A stretch of 64,000 bases of DNA, from contig JAUTDP010000004.1 in NCBI GenBank assembly GCA_033439795.1, forward strand, positions 2,170,001 to 2,234,000, in the 5' to 3' direction. A program made the position numbers and the translations under genes. The notes under the pieces were generated by a model. The model saw only the letters and a program-made list of their open reading frames with translations. It was not told the DNA's origin and ran no database searches. Position 1 is the stretch's first letter. Each line of letters starts with the position of its first letter. Origin of the DNA: Sordaria brevicollis. Its lineage: Eukaryota; Ascomycota; Sordariomycetes; Sordariales; Sordariaceae. Shown here in pieces: positions 8,354 to 20,559 of the stretch.

Positions 8354-10804
8354 TTAACCCAAGTTAAACTCACTAGCCATATTCCCCATCATCATCTTCA
8401 TCTTCTCCCTCATCCTCCTACCCGCATCCTCATCCGCCGCGCCATAATCCTTCTCATCATCATCCTTCTTAGCCTTCCTCGTGCTCGTTCCATCACCAAC
8501 ACTCTTACTAGTCTTATTCGTCTTATCACCGGGTTGCACCGGCCTGTGCGTCCTCCTGGACACACCACCACCAATACCACCGGGCGCTTCACGCAGACCG
8601 AACGCCTTCGCCATGTGACCGAGATGCAACGCCGTAATGTCAAAGTAGATGCGCTCCTCGCGGACGTGCGTGGCGTAGGCGCGGATGTGCGAGCGGAAGG
8701 CCTGGCGCGCGGAGACCAAGAGGGGGTTGTCGGGTTTCTTGTCTTCGGTGTCCTTCTTGGCGGCCGCTTTGCCCTTTTTGCCTTGTTTGGAGGCGGCGAA
8801 TTTTTCGCTCTTGGATTCGAACACGGGTGTGGCGTTGGCGGCGCCGGGAGCGGGAGCGAGGAGACGCTGTTCGAAGTGCAGTTGGAGCGCTTCGGCGCGG
8901 GAGGCCCAGGAATTACGGTCAGTTTCGAGGATGCCGGATTCGGTGCCGGGGACGTTGATGTCGGTGACGAAGCCCTTTTGGAGGATAGAGTCGTAGAGCT
9001 GAGGAGCGATAGGGGTTGATTTGGGCAGGATGGAGATGTAGCCTTCTTCGGAACCGGGGAGGAGGAAGAGGACGGCTTTACCGGCGCGACCGGCACGCGC
9101 AGTACGGCCGATACGATGGACGTGGTCGGGGACGGCAAAGGCAGGGTCGTATTCGATGACGAGTTCGACGGCGGGCACATCGAGACCACGCGAGGAGATA
9201 TCGGTGGTGATGAGCACGGCGGGGTCCTTGCACTCGCTGAAGGCCTTGAGGGTAGCACTACGAACGGGCTGGGCGAGCGAACCGTGAAGCTTGTGCAGCA
9301 TAACCGTAGGATTGGCTGGGGAAGTGATGTATGTTGCTGGCGCGACAGTCGACTCGATGTGAATGTTCGGCTTCGTAGGAGCTTCGCCTTCGGGCTTGGG
9401 TTCGGGTTCAGGCTTTGGTGCGGTAGACTTGAGAAGCTCGAAGTGGTAGTCAACCGAGTCGGCACACGAGATGAAGATGATGGCCTTCATTACCGAGCCC
9501 TTTCTGGCGAACGTTGACTTGAGCAGCGCAATAAGCGTGACCAAGCGCAACTTGGCGGGTGTGATAATAGCAGCCTGCTTCAACTGAGCGGGCGCAGAGA
9601 ACGCCGTCTCAACGGCACCAGTCTCGGCGTCCTTCTCCATGTCGCTCTTGGACGCCGTGATGTGAATAGCATCCTCCAAACTGATCTCGCCCAACTTCTG
9701 CACGTTCATCTTCATGGTAGCTGAGCAAAGAACGGTGACCCTCCTCGAAGGAAGGACGCCGTCCAGAACCACACCCTCGGCGTTCTTCTTCTGCAGTTCA
9801 CCCGCCCTGATCTTGCCGACAATGGTCCTGATATCCTCCTCGAAACCCATTTCCATCATGCGATCACCCTCATCCAGCACCAACCAGCGGACCGTACCGA
9901 CATCGAGCACCTTTGTGTTGTCGAGATGATCCGTCAGGCGACCGGGGGTAGCGATCAGGATGTTGACACCCTTTCTGATGCGCGCCTTCTCGGACTTTTT
10001 GCTTTCACCACCTATTACCGTGGTGCAAACCAGCCAAGGGGCGCAGCGCAGCACCTTCTCGAGCACAACGGAAATCTGCTTGCAAAGTTCGCGGGTGGGA
10101 GCAAGGATGATAGCAAAGAGGCCCGAGTTGCGGTGCACCTTGGTAGACTTGGGGGTACCGTCCTCGTTGTGGCTGAGGGCCAATATCCTGTGGACGATGG
10201 GGAGCAGGTATGCTAGCGTCTTTCCGGAACCCGTCTCGGCTTGTAGGAAGGCGTCGCTGTCCTCCTTGATTAATTGTGGTATCGTGTTCTTCTGGATGGC
10301 TGTGGGCGCCTTCATCTCGAGCTTCGTCGCCAGGTGCTGGGATACACGTCGGGAGAGACCCAAATTGAGGAAGTTCTCTGCTTCGGCGGTCAGGGGAGCG
10401 TTTGAAGGTTGTGCGGGCTCGGCCTCTTCGGGTTGGGGGAGCTCTTCGAAGTCGGTAACGGGGACGGGGTTCGAGGTGAAGAGTCGCGATGATACAAGGC
10501 CGGTCTTCATGGCATGTGTCGGCGGCGGCGGCGGGCCCCTCTCGGCGGGATTGCTTGTTCGTGGGGTCTTTGAGAATCTACCGGACTCGCCATCTTCTGT
10601 CCGTTGACGTTTCGCGCCTCTGTTCGCGTAGTAGTCGGCACCGGTGTCTCGTCGAGCTGTCGAGTCCTGTTTTGTCTGTCCACCCTTCTCGCCCTTTTGC
10701 GCCTTGACTCTGTCCCTCCATCGGCCACCAGTGTACTTGACTGTCTGCTTGATCGGAGCATCTCCGATCTCGAAGTTGAGAAACATATCACCGTCGTCCG
10801 CCAT
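8354..10804 (-). CDS. dbp7: ATP-dependent RNA helicase Dbp7 (DEAD-box, DDX31 type)
   Basis: Nucleolar helicase needed for 60S ribosomal subunit assembly. Single exon, 816 residues from the ATG at 10804; an upstream in-frame extension of 26 codons is possible, but MADDGDMFLNFEIGDAPIK is the usual Dbp7 opening. Order of motifs: Q motif (APTAIQKNTIPQLI), Walker A AETGSGKT near residue 185-190, APTREL (Ia), TPGRL, then DEGD as motif II near residue 310, SAT (III), and HRIGRTARAGRAG (VI) in the second RecA domain. DEGD in place of DEAD is seen in Dbp7/DDX31 proteins. An inserted Pro/Glu-rich segment (KPEPEPKPEGEAP) splits the second lobe, and the C-terminus is basic with a DUF4217-like region (LLVSARQAFRSHIRAYATH). 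The N-terminal 150 residues are basic and disordered. Confidence 0.95.
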   Translation of the reverse strand: MADDGDMFLNFEIGDAPIKQTVKYTGGRWRDRVKAQKGEKGGQTKQDSTARRDTGADYYANRGAKRQRTEDGESGRFSKTPRTSNPAERGPPPPPTHAMKTGLVSSRLFTSNPVPVTDFEELPQPEEAEPAQPSNAPLTAEAENFLNLGLSRRVSQHLATKLEMKAPTAIQKNTIPQLIKEDSDAFLQAETGSGKTLAYLLPIVHRILALSHNEDGTPKSTKVHRNSGLFAIILAPTRELCKQISVVLEKVLRCAPWLVCTTVIGGESKKSEKARIRKGVNILIATPGRLTDHLDNTKVLDVGTVRWLVLDEGDRMMEMGFEEDIRTIVGKIRAGELQKKNAEGVVLDGVLPSRRVTVLCSATMKMNVQKLGEISLEDAIHITASKSDMEKDAETGAVETAFSAPAQLKQAAIITPAKLRLVTLIALLKSTFARKGSVMKAIIFISCADSVDYHFELLKSTAPKPEPEPKPEGEAPTKPNIHIESTVAPATYITSPANPTVMLHKLHGSLAQPVRSATLKAFSECKDPAVLITTDISSRGLDVPAVELVIEYDPAFAVPDHVHRIGRTARAGRAGKAVLFLLPGSEEGYISILPKSTPIAPQLYDSILQKGFVTDINVPGTESGILETDRNSWASRAEALQLHFEQRLLAPAPGAANATPVFESKSEKFAASKQGKKGKAAAKKDTEDKKPDNPLLVSARQAFRSHIRAYATHVREERIYFDITALHLGHMAKAFGLREAPGGIGGGVSRRTHRPVQPGDKTNKTSKSVGDGTSTRKAKKDDDEKDYGAADEDAGRRMREKMKMMMGNMASEFNLG

Positions 10805-11505
10805 TGTGATTGATTTGCCGTGAAAAAGAAGGGTGGTGGTGGTGGTGCTGGCAAAGATCAATTGGAAAATGTCAAAAATCAATGGTATGGAAGACGAATG
10901 TTCTGGGAATTGGCAGAAAAAAGTTCAACGTCCATGTCGATCCCCGCAACACAGTGGCTCTCAGTGGACTGGCACTCTGGGCAGTTGCATCGAAAGTGGA
11001 ATTGAATCCTTGGCCAGATCAAAGTGGGGCAGCCGCTTCGTGTAAGTGGACCGTATTAATCGCACTGTCATGGATTTCCTCCTCAGCTCAGCTTCTTTAT
11101 CAAAGACACTCCACCAGTGCTGTTATCCAGGGAGTGAGATACTGATGAGAGTACCAGATCTTCAATCAATTCTCATTACGCATTGCTAATAATACATGGG
11201 TACTAGTAAAGCAGACAAAAAGCCAGCATAAACGCCTGTCCATGCCCCTTCGTGAAACATGAAAGCATGAACCCATTGTCTCGTTAACATCATTCATCCT
11301 AACTTTGAAACATGTTTCTTTCCAAATCTTCGTAAATTTCTTGCTTTGAGTGTTAGTCACACTGGTCTCGATCTTTTTGAGAGCGCACTGAGTTAATGAC
11401 GAGGTCGCCAGCGAGGAACATACCTCAAATCGTCAACTCGTATCCGCCTGTGGCAAGGGAGTATCACAACAACTCTGCTCAAGCCACTCACGAACCTCCT
11501 CAGGC
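10805..11505. other. Intergenic: Dbp7 promoter and MFS gene 3' region
   Basis: Nothing coding is recognised. The part next to 10805 is the Dbp7 promoter (it holds a GGTGGT run at 10828-10842). The part next to 11505 is the 3' untranslated region of the transporter gene on the same strand. Confidence 0.55.
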
Positions 11506-13231
11506 TTAGTAAAGCTCGGAAATCCTGGAAGGAGGCCGCGACTGTCCAGAGTCAGGATCCTCAGTGGCCTTTTTGACCAACTGCTGCGCAAAAACGGACT
11601 TCTTCCGGAGAGTCGGTCCGTAGCTGTATACCACATAAACGGCCGCAACGAGAAGCAGGGAGATGCCAAAGAGAATTGTGTTGGCAATCTCCAAGTGTCT
11701 CTTCCCACCAATGTTGGTGAAGAAGGGTGTGGCAGGCACGGTCAGGACGCCGGCGAGGAAGTCGCGAGCCCAGCCGTTGCCGCCGGTGGCAGAGGCTGAG
11801 TAGGGTCCGTAGGCGCACATCATGTACTGTGTTGTTCCTTGTTAGCTATGGTTTGTCTTTGATGGCTAGTGAGAGAGGACATAAACTTACATCAATGGTG
11901 GCCATGTAGATAGAGTAGTTCGCAATGCCGATAATGGCAGAGCCCACCATGGTTCCAATCCAGTGAATGGGTGGTCCGCTGCATGTCCAGGCAAATATGA
12001 TCAGACCGATTGGCAGACATGGGGCAACCCAGAGCAGCCACCATAGACGAGATTCATATTGAGCATGCTCGTCGTGCGGCTTGAGGTTGCGTTCCCTCTC
12101 GTTGCGCTTGAAAGCTGGTAGGAAAGATAGCCATGCAATGATGTACCCCAGACCAATCGGGATGAAAGCCAGACCGATTTGAACCTTGGAGAACCCCCAC
12201 TGGTTGTAGACCAGAACGAAGGACTGGATTTGCATAAAGATGAGGGCATCGGAAAATCCTGACAGCAGCGAGAGGGTAAGGACGATCGGTTCCTTAACGA
12301 ACATGTGGAAAGGACGGAACCAGGTGTGCATCAACTCCTTCCAACTGAAGCGTTCATTACGCAAGACGCTGATTTCACCGGGGCCGTATACATGGACGCA
12401 CATGCCTGACTCTCTGCGCTCCTTGGCGATTTTGTCGATTAGGAGGGTACATCTCGTCTCTGGAACAAAAAACAGGTGAAGGAGCTGAACGAAGCCGCCA
12501 AAGATCAGCTGGATCCAGATGCACCATCTCCAGTCCAGATAGGTCTCGACAAAACCGCCGATGATGGGGCCCAGGACTGATCCGCCCACCGAAGAAAAGA
12601 CGATGTAGGCGACGGGAATCTGCTGGTGGGCAGGCTCGTACATATCCGCAATCATGCCGAGGGTGACACTGCCGCCGGCGCATGATAGGCCTCCGAGGGC
12701 TCGACCGACGAGAATGGTGGCGAAGTTGCGAGCAAGGGCGACGGGAATGCACCAGATGTTGACCAGGAGAAGTGAGGTCTGCAGAATCCTTTTGCGACCA
12801 TACTCTTCGGACCACGGTGCCCAAAGCTCGCACCCGAATGCGTAAGTGATTAGATAGATGGCCGCTCCCCAGCGGGCCGTCTGAAGGCTGATGCCAAATT
12901 CATCCGAAATGCCTCCTAAACCGTTCGAGTAAAGCGAAGTGTTGAAGTTCATCGATGTCTGGACCAGGAAGATTATGGTGAGAATCGTCCATTTCTTAAA
13001 CTTTGTATATGAATAGGGCAGCAGGTCGTAGACATCGTTCTTTTTCAGCTCAATCCAGATTTCGGGCCGCGGTTTTTCGCGGACTCGCTCGCCGGCACGC
13101 CAATGTCGGTTCGAAACCGAGTCTGATGGGTGTAAAGTATCTGCATCTACATCTTCTCCTACGTGTGAGCAGATATCGCCCTCTTCTTTTTCCAGCCCGC
13201 CGGGCGGTGGTAGGTCATGGAGGTCGGGCAT
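11506..13231 (-). CDS. MFS transporter, DHA1 type (drug/polyamine antiporter-like)
   Basis: Predicted 12-TM proton antiporter of the plasma membrane, 553 residues. Two exons on the reverse strand: 13231-11891 and 11826-11506. The intron is 11890-11827 (GTAAGT...CAG), phase 0, and joins MATID-YMMCAYGPYS. Landmarks: WGAAIYLITYAFGCELWAPW (TM2), EYGRKRILQTS in loop 2-3, GRALGGLSCAGGSVTLGMI (TM4) and GSVLGPIIGGFVETYLDWRW (antiporter motif C region, TM5). These match the DHA1 group that exports drugs or polyamines in fungi. The N-terminal 90 residues are hydrophilic. The real substrate cannot be told from sequence, and neighbours give no clue. Confidence 0.9.
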
Positions 13232-15331
13232 GACGTAATTTGATAGCCTGTTGTTGTGTCGAGTTCAGGGTCTCTAAAGGGTCTCGCAAATCGAGGTGGT
13301 GCGTGGTGGTCTGTCGGTGCGTGTCAAGGGGCGTCGAGAAACAAGTCGAGATGACAGGTGCCGATTGACAAAGGAACCGGCGGTATACGAGTAATTATAT
13401 AGAGCATATGGCAGAACACTTGACAGGATTCTGGCATCAGCTGCGATTCGAATTCGGCTTGGCGTGGAGGATTGTAAACATATGACGGCGTCACCATGCG
13501 AGTCCTGAGTCGTGTTGTATCGATGGTGGTCTAGCGGGGGCGAAGAGCGACGTGTTTGGGTCCGGGATTGCTTGCTTCAACGTCCACAAGGATGGGAAGA
13601 GATCAACGAGAGAGATGACGAGAAGAAGAAGCTCTCCAGAACATGGAACCGGTGCGGTGCGGTGCCTTTTAATGCCCGGGAGAAATGATCGTGAGAGCTC
13701 CAAAAGCTACGTACCGTAGAAACTAGAGCTAGCGCCTACATATAGTCGTATATATGCCCATCGTCTCCCGCCAAGTTGATAATGTCATGGAAATATCGCC
13801 CTCCGTCTTGACACACATGCATTCACAAACGCAGACCTACACTCTTTGTAACTGACGCCTATTATGTTGGATTTCTGCGCCGAAACAATTTCCAATCTCT
13901 AGAATTTCTACGGTATTTCAGCGCGTGACTTCATTTTGCCCTGAAAGCAGTAAACTCCCAGCTACTCGTCAGGTCTGCAAAACCGACCCCATGACTAGCG
14001 GGGAGCAGTAGTGGAAGCGCAGCGGCGGACTCAAAAGACAATGACGTTCGATAGCCGGAGCTGCATCACCGAGATAACTACCTGTAGGAGCTCACGGGGT
14101 TTTGTTTGCGGGGAGAGAAAGGATGTTTGGAGTTGAGAAGTTGGAGAAATGGTGGAGTTGATAAAGGGTCCAGTCCCTGGCTTGGCGTTTATGTACCCCG
14201 GACCTTCTACAGTTAGTATCTAGAAGGTATTTAGCCTAAAGTGGAAGAAACTCACTAACAGAGCGGACTACAAGGTACCTTATAAAGCCCATAAGGCGCG
14301 TGCCTGGCATTTTACCCCACCACCCCAGCGGAACCATCCGGTACCTCTACGTACTGTTCCACACCTCAACCCTTGCGTTGTGTTGATGCTGTCACACAAC
14401 CACACCTTTACAATTTCACCAGGACAGCTTCAACTCTCACTCCCGCCTCTCTTCTGTCTTTTCCAAGTCAACTACCGGTAAACTGAATCATACCGATTTT
14501 GAACCCAAGTCAACACCAGTTCCATTTATTTTCTGGGCTTCCCTTCCACGGCCCTTCTCGTTCAACCACCAGGACCGATGCTGGATGTCTTTGTTATGAT
14601 GTAATTCTCATCCGATCCCGGTCGGGGCACGGCGTTTACATTGGCCGATGTGGTCGCACCCGTGGTGCATCGCCAATGTGGAAGAATGCGGGACTTGAAC
14701 ACGGCACGACGGGATGCTTCCCTCTGGGCTTGTTGGATCTTGTCGGGCGCCCTTCGGGACCGAGTAAAGTACAGAACAACCCATAAAGACCTTAGTTTAC
14801 TTGTCGCTACCACTGCGCCTGACACCATTCCGGTTTCTACCAGTAGTCCAAACACGGCCGCCGTTGATCCTCTCCGCCCTCGCGTGTTGGCAACTCAACT
14901 TTTGGCTGAATTAAACTGTCTTGTTGGTCGAGGTTTCCCAGGGCAGGTGACACAACGGTTTCCAGCTCCCTATCAGATGAAATGGACCATGGAAGCCCCC
15001 CCTTGACCCATCCCTTCGGCTCAGTCCCGGGTCTCACCATTCACTTGGCCCCGTTGGTTTGTCTGGCTGCTTTAAGAATGCGCCCCTCCTGGACTTCCCC
15101 AGGGCAAGTTCCGAACGCCGTGCACCTCAACCCTTTGTGAACCCTTACATCCCGCATTTAGACTTACAGCTTTAGCACTATTTACGACACACGCAATCTG
15201 CTTGTCTCGTTCGGTTTCCGCAGCTTCAAGCAAGGCCGCACCTCTTCCCGCCCTCTGTGCGCCACTCCTGCTTCAACACGGCTTATTACATAAAGAACCG
15301 ACAGCAGCCCACCCTCGCGCGCCCGTCAACA
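13232..15331. other. Intergenic between two divergent genes, nothing seen
   Basis: A 2.1 kb stretch with no frame I can support. It separates the start of the DHA1 transporter (left) from the start of the cytochrome b5 reductase gene (right) and should hold both promoters. Scattered frames at 14499-15040 on both strands have no recognisable domain. Confidence 0.55.
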
Positions 15332-16386
15332 ATGCCTCCCTACAACCCCTTCAAAATCAACCCAAACTTCCTCCGCCCTCCCCTCAAGGCTAGTGTAATG
15401 AGTACTCAAGTTGCTGTCGCGGCCGGTGTTGCTGGCCTGGGAATCTACGCTTTCTATCTGAGACGGAACACGAGTGGAAGCGCAACAGGAGCTGCTCTAG
15501 CCACCAACATGGACGCCAGCGATCTGAAGCCGGGAAAGCTGCCTCTGTCAGGCTTTGGCTTCCACAGCTTGCGCCTGCATAGCACCGAGCTCATGAACCA
15601 CAACACCAAGAAGCTGCGCTTCGAGCTTCCCGACCCCTCTCAGCCCGCTGGCCTGGGCCTCACTTCTGCCCTTCTCACCATCTCCTTCCCCAAGGGACGA
15701 TGGCTTCCTGTTCTCCGCCCCTACACCCCTACAAACGACCTAAGTGAGTTCGAATACCACTGGAAATATCTCCTAGCTCGACTAACTAACACGTTCCAAC
15801 AGATGAACCCGGCTTCGTCGAACTCATGGTCAAGCTCTACCCCGGCGGCAAGCAAAGCACCCACCTGCACTCCCTCCAGCCCGGCGACACCCTCACCGTA
15901 GCCCCCATCCCCGAGATGAAGTGGACGCCCAACAAGCACTCCCACGTGGCCATGATCGCCGGCGGCGCCGGCATCACGCCCATGTACCAGCTCGTGCGCG
16001 GCATCCTGACCAACCCGGAGGACAAGACCCGCATCACCCTGGTCTGGGGCGTCAACACGGACGAGGACATCTTTTTGCGCGACCAGCTCGCCCAGCTCGA
16101 GGAGAAATACCCTGGTCGTCTGAAAACTGTCTACGTCGTTGCTCAGCCTGATGCGCAGTCGCCTCATCAGAGGGGGTATGTGACTAGGCAGGTGCTGGAG
16201 CAGGCGGGTATCAGCGGTGCTGCTGCTGCTGTTGAGAAGAGCAGCAAGGGTGACACGAAGGTGTTGGTTTGTGGACCGCCGGCTATGGAGAAGGCGCTGA
16301 AGGGGACGAAGGGGTGGGTGGGTGGTGGGAAGAAGGGGGTGTTGCAGGAGTTGGGGTATACGGCGGATCAGATTTATAGCTTCTAA
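15332..16386 (+). CDS. NADH-cytochrome b5 reductase (Mcr1/Cbr1-like)
   Basis: FAD enzyme passing electrons from NADH to cytochrome b5 or related carriers at a membrane surface. Exons 15332-15743 and 15803-16386, intron 15744-15802, 331 residues. I chose the ATG at 15332 (CAACAATGCC context); an upstream in-frame ATG at 15257 would add 25 residues. An N-terminal hydrophobic segment (VAVAAGVAGLGIYAFYL, residues about 28-45) anchors it. RPYTPTND is the FAD-binding motif, split just afterwards by the intron. GGAGITPMYQLVRGI and CGPPAMEKAL bind NADH, and the C-terminus LGYTADQIYSF is the usual end of this family. Length is slightly above yeast Mcr1 (302). Whether it sits in mitochondria or ER is not settled by the sequence. 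Confidence 0.92.
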
Positions 16387-17109
16387 AGGGGGACATTGGG
16401 GAGAGCAGGTTTGCATGGTGTGAATTTGTCAAATGGGAGTGTATGATGACCGGTGTTGGGAACGGTTGATTTTATGTTGAACACTCTGGTTGTTGCGAAT
16501 AATACCAAGATTGCGATTCCTCTTGATCTTTCTAAGCCCGTCAGTAAACAAGTGTTTCCCTCCTAGTGGTTCCGTAGTTCAGGCCCGCAATTGCTTTCCC
16601 CCTTTTGTCTGCTTCTTTTGTTTCCCAGTAGAGAAGTGCCTAACGGCTTTCTTGCGCAGTTCGTCACCAAATCCCGTCCCATGATAATGACCTCAATCCT
16701 TTAAGCACTCACTGACAACGCATGCCAGGTTCTTGAAGTGCATGCATGCTCACAGGAACGTGTACAAAGACGACTGCAGGCAGCATCGCATCTTGCATGG
16801 CATCGCCCTCCACATTGACGTCGGCACATTTTCTGCTCGCAGTTGGCCCAATTCGTCCGTTCTGCTTCCTCACGAAAAGAATAGCGTCGGACAGATCTTC
16901 GGGTCGACCAGCAGGCAAGTAACAAGTATTGGTGATGGTTCCAGTGGAGCGACTGATAGACGAGTATACTCGAGTATCTCACCAACCATATCGCTCTCGT
17001 TTTTCTTTGGGTTATTTTTTTTTTTTTTTTTTTTTTTGGGAGGTTTACTTTTTTTGGTTTGTAACGTTTTGCTCATAAACACAACTTCAACTCAGGAACT
17101 TCAACAAAC
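16387..17109. other. Intergenic with a T23 tract
   Basis: No gene seen. A run of 23 T residues lies at 17015-17037, about 70 bp before the tRNA-His gene, followed by more T-rich sequence. Confidence 0.6.
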
Positions 17110-17200
17110 GGGATTGTAGTATAGTGGTCAGTACTTCTCGTTGTGGTTTCTTTGTACACAACGATCCGAGAGGACCCAGGTTCGATTCCTGGCAATCCCA
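17110..17200 (+). tRNA. tRNA-His (GUG), with intron
   Basis: Acceptor GGGATTG (17110-17116) pairs fully with CAATCCC (17193-17199). The A box region is TAGTATAGTGGTCAGTA and the B box GGTTCGATTCC. Anticodon stem TCTCG/CGAGA encloses T-T-GTG-G...C; the anticodon GTG is at 17143-17145. A 19-nt intron at 17147-17165 follows position 37. T-rich sequence just downstream (AATTTTTTGG) can stop RNA polymerase III. Confidence 0.94.
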
Positions 17201-20200
17201 ATTTTTTGGTGGATTCGAGTTCATCTTTCTCGTCTTTTTTTCCCTCCCCTCTTTTTTTTCTTTTTGGGCTTTATTGTATTATCGCCATCCTTTTTGTGAT
17301 ACATATCATAACGTGTAACCCGAATGCTCCATGACGATCTCTGTTTCTTCACACAACTGAATTCTTGAGACAACTGGGCAAAATTGTCAGCACCAGGAAT
17401 TGAGGAACTGAGGAGGGACAAAACGCATCCAAAAAAGTTGGCAGTCAGGAAGAAAAAGCCAAAGGCCGCTGCCATTTCGCATTGTATGATTGCCATTGCT
17501 TTGACGTGACCTTATCCATAGTTTCTCCATGGAGAAAAACCATTCGGAAACAGCCGTGGCTGCTACTGTGGTACTGACTCAATAGGAGAATGTCAGATGA
17601 TGAACAAGACTTTCAAGATACGATACAGTTCGGTATCCGAAGACGGCTGTTCCCAACATTGAAAGCTGGAATCTGCCACATCTCGTGACGTGTTGTGCGC
17701 GAGAAGCTCATTGCCATGGTGCGGCATGTTGTTGCCAGGACAAGGACATACTGCCTCGATGGCTGCTTTTCTCGAGCCGGTAACTTGGAAGAGGCGTCGG
17801 ATTTTGTTTCATGGATCAGATTGTTCTCACGGTTCTGTCAATGGCTCCATTCTGAAAGACAACCGATAGTTGCGACAGTTGCGCTGCACGGGAAGGAAAG
17901 TGAGGAAAAGGTGATGTCGAGAACCAGAAGAAACCCAGTTCGTGTAGTTAAGGGAATTGTGACTTCCACGATGGCACGATCCGACTGAAGGGAATATTCG
18001 CTGGTTTCGGACACAAGGCCTGGCGCGGTTGAAGATGAAACTCTCTATTTGGGGACTTTCCTTCATCGAAGAGCAACAGCTCTCATCCCTGCCTCAAAAT
18101 TTACGAGGCGAACGATACCCGCCGCCGCGTCAGAGGTGGTGAGAAGTTGTTCACACCAGCTCCATATGAAAGTATCCCTTATCCCGATACTGAATGTGCG
18201 ATCCATCAATCTTGCTAGATGCTCGGGCGCCACTCTCTCAGTCACTCTATATGTGCTTATTTTGTTCTCCTGCTGTTGAAATTGTCTGTCACTATGAACT
18301 ACATCCGATTCGCATTGAGCCATGTTCGTAGACCAGCGAACGTATCTTCATCACAACGATCACCCTACAAGCAGACTCGCCAAACACCATCTATCCTCGT
18401 TGAAACCACAACGATTGTGTCATGTTCAATAACCACACTCCCGTATACACACCCCTCAATTTGTTCGTGCCAAGAGATTTCTCGTCCTCCCAGCCCCCCT
18501 CCTGCCATTGCCCTATTGTTCTCATAGAAAATATATCGGATGAAATGAAAACTTTGGTGTCAGGTGCCCACACCAGCCAGTATTTGACGACTACCAGCTT
18601 GCTGGGACCAATCAGAGCTCCTAAGCAAGGTCAGTTATTGAGGAGTTGAAGGCACAATACCAGATGACGAGTGCCTGGCTGGTGTTCTATTGTTCTGCTT
18701 CTTGAATAGGTCCCCACTTGGCTGTGTGAACATCAACCCCTCCTGGCAGGATATAAGGTTGTCTTTTTTTCTCCTTCTTCCTTCTTTCTTTCTTTTTCTC
18801 TCCAGCATCAACGACCCATTACTCAGGTAAGCAGGTTTTTCTTTTCTCATCTCAAGCCACCCTTCTCCTATCCGCATTTCGTCTGCAAAGTTGGTAAGGA
18901 TACACTCACCTGCCGTCGGTTCTCATCAACTCCTTTTCCGTCCCCATATCATCTCACCTTGGCCTTATGTCACTTCAAACATAAGTCATTTGTCTTATTC
19001 GTTATTTTCCCTTTCTACAAACCTGTCACAGCATGTCCATCTTGTCATTGCTAGCGTTTTCATCTACCTCGTTGTCACCAAGCACTCCTCAACACACAAA
19101 CACTCTTCAACACAACCCACCAGATACATCTCTGTAGTTCAGTTAGATGTAAACAGAAACATGACTTGCCCAAAGTTCGATCCTATCACCTTTCCTTCAG
19201 ACTCTTCAGAGACTTTGTCCATGACAATTCCTCATTCTTTGGAATGACATCCAAGTGGCAGTGAATGGACTTCCTCGTGCAGTTGTTTCTTGACAAGTGG
19301 CAATGTTTCGACTTGAGGCTGTGTGATTTGGATATACTGCATTGAGTCTCTTCCCTCCCAGCTTCCCGAGTTGGTGACGGTCGCCCTAGATGATGGTTGG
19401 CATCCGACGGAGACAACACAGCCGAAAGTGACCTGGGTTGTATCTCGACCTCCAACACTGGCCTGGTTGAGGCATCTCGGTGAAGGCTATAACACCCATT
19501 CGTAACTCCTATAGGAGTAACATCTCATACCCTCTTCTCTTTCCTTAACCCATCAGCATTGGCTTTCCTCTCATCTCACCACACCAGCACTCTCATTGTA
19601 ATCCCAATTGAATGGTTTAAAGTCATCTGTTTGCCTCAATTCTGGTCTTTCGTTCCATCTCACCTCCGCACCTCCACGCCGAGCCAAGTGGCATCTTACC
19701 TTACCCAGCAACCTTTCACCCGATCTTGCACTTCTCCAATTCCCAACATATGCTGGGCATAGGTCTCACCGCAACGCGAGCCACACTCGTTCCGTTCGAT
19801 CTTTCGACCTTCTATCCCGTCTTTTCCCCTTATCGCTGGCCCGTGAGACCTATGCAGGCAGGCGAGGATGATCCTCACCTTCGTGTATATAAACCTTCCT
19901 CTCTCGCCCTCCTTCTCCCTTCCTTTTTCTTCCCCAGAACAAGCACTCCAGCAACATCTTTCTGCAACAGTAAGACATATCCACCCTCCTTGCCCCTCGA
20001 AGATTATCATCTCCCTTTTCCTTTCCTTCTACCAAGCAAGCAGTCAAGCAATTGGCTTCCGCAAAGTAGAGGTATTCCTTCTCCGCCCCCCTGTCGTTGA
20101 TACTTCTGGCCTCCTTATTTCCATCATCACCACATCTATCACGAGATCACCTTCCACTCCTGCATCACCTACGCCCGCACTGAGTGTCACTCCATCCATC

Positions 20201-20540
20201 ACCAGGCCGTCAAGCTCCGGTGTTCTCTCGTTTTGCTTGCGTCTGCCGGCAGTCAGCTTCAGCAGTTTTCCGCTTTTAGCGTCCTTGAGTTCATGCCTTT
20301 TTATTTTGTGAAAGCACAGTTCGGAATATTACATGCTTGACGGGAGCAGTGCTGACATGTCATTTAATTTTGTAGCGACATCAGTACCTACCTACTGCAT
20401 ATCAGCGAATATCTGTCACGACTGCAGCACGCCCTACATTATTTTGACACGAGGCAAAACTTCGACAAGCTTCTTCAACACTGACACGCCACCCAAAAAA
20501 CTTCGTTTTTTTCTCCTTTTCCTCCGACATATAAGGACGA
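17201..20540. other. Long gene-poor stretch, no supported gene
   Basis: About 3.3 kb without a coding region I can defend. Frames at 17695-17988, 18891-19247 and 19868-20311 show no conserved motif, and the part after 18750 is strongly pyrimidine-biased on the + strand (CT-rich with short TATAA-like elements), more like promoter and leader sequence of the downstream RNA-ligase gene. A noncoding transcript is possible but cannot be shown. Confidence 0.5.
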
Positions 20541-20559
20541 ACTACCCCCCAGCAATTTT

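Noticed and set aside
8410..9465. 351-codon frame overlapping the Dbp7 gene
   Set aside because: Shadow frame of the helicase on the same strand; Ser/Pro/Arg-rich without motifs.
19868..20311. 147-codon frame on the + strand
   Set aside because: Ser/Pro/Leu-rich product of pyrimidine-rich DNA with no domain, and its context looks like a leader.
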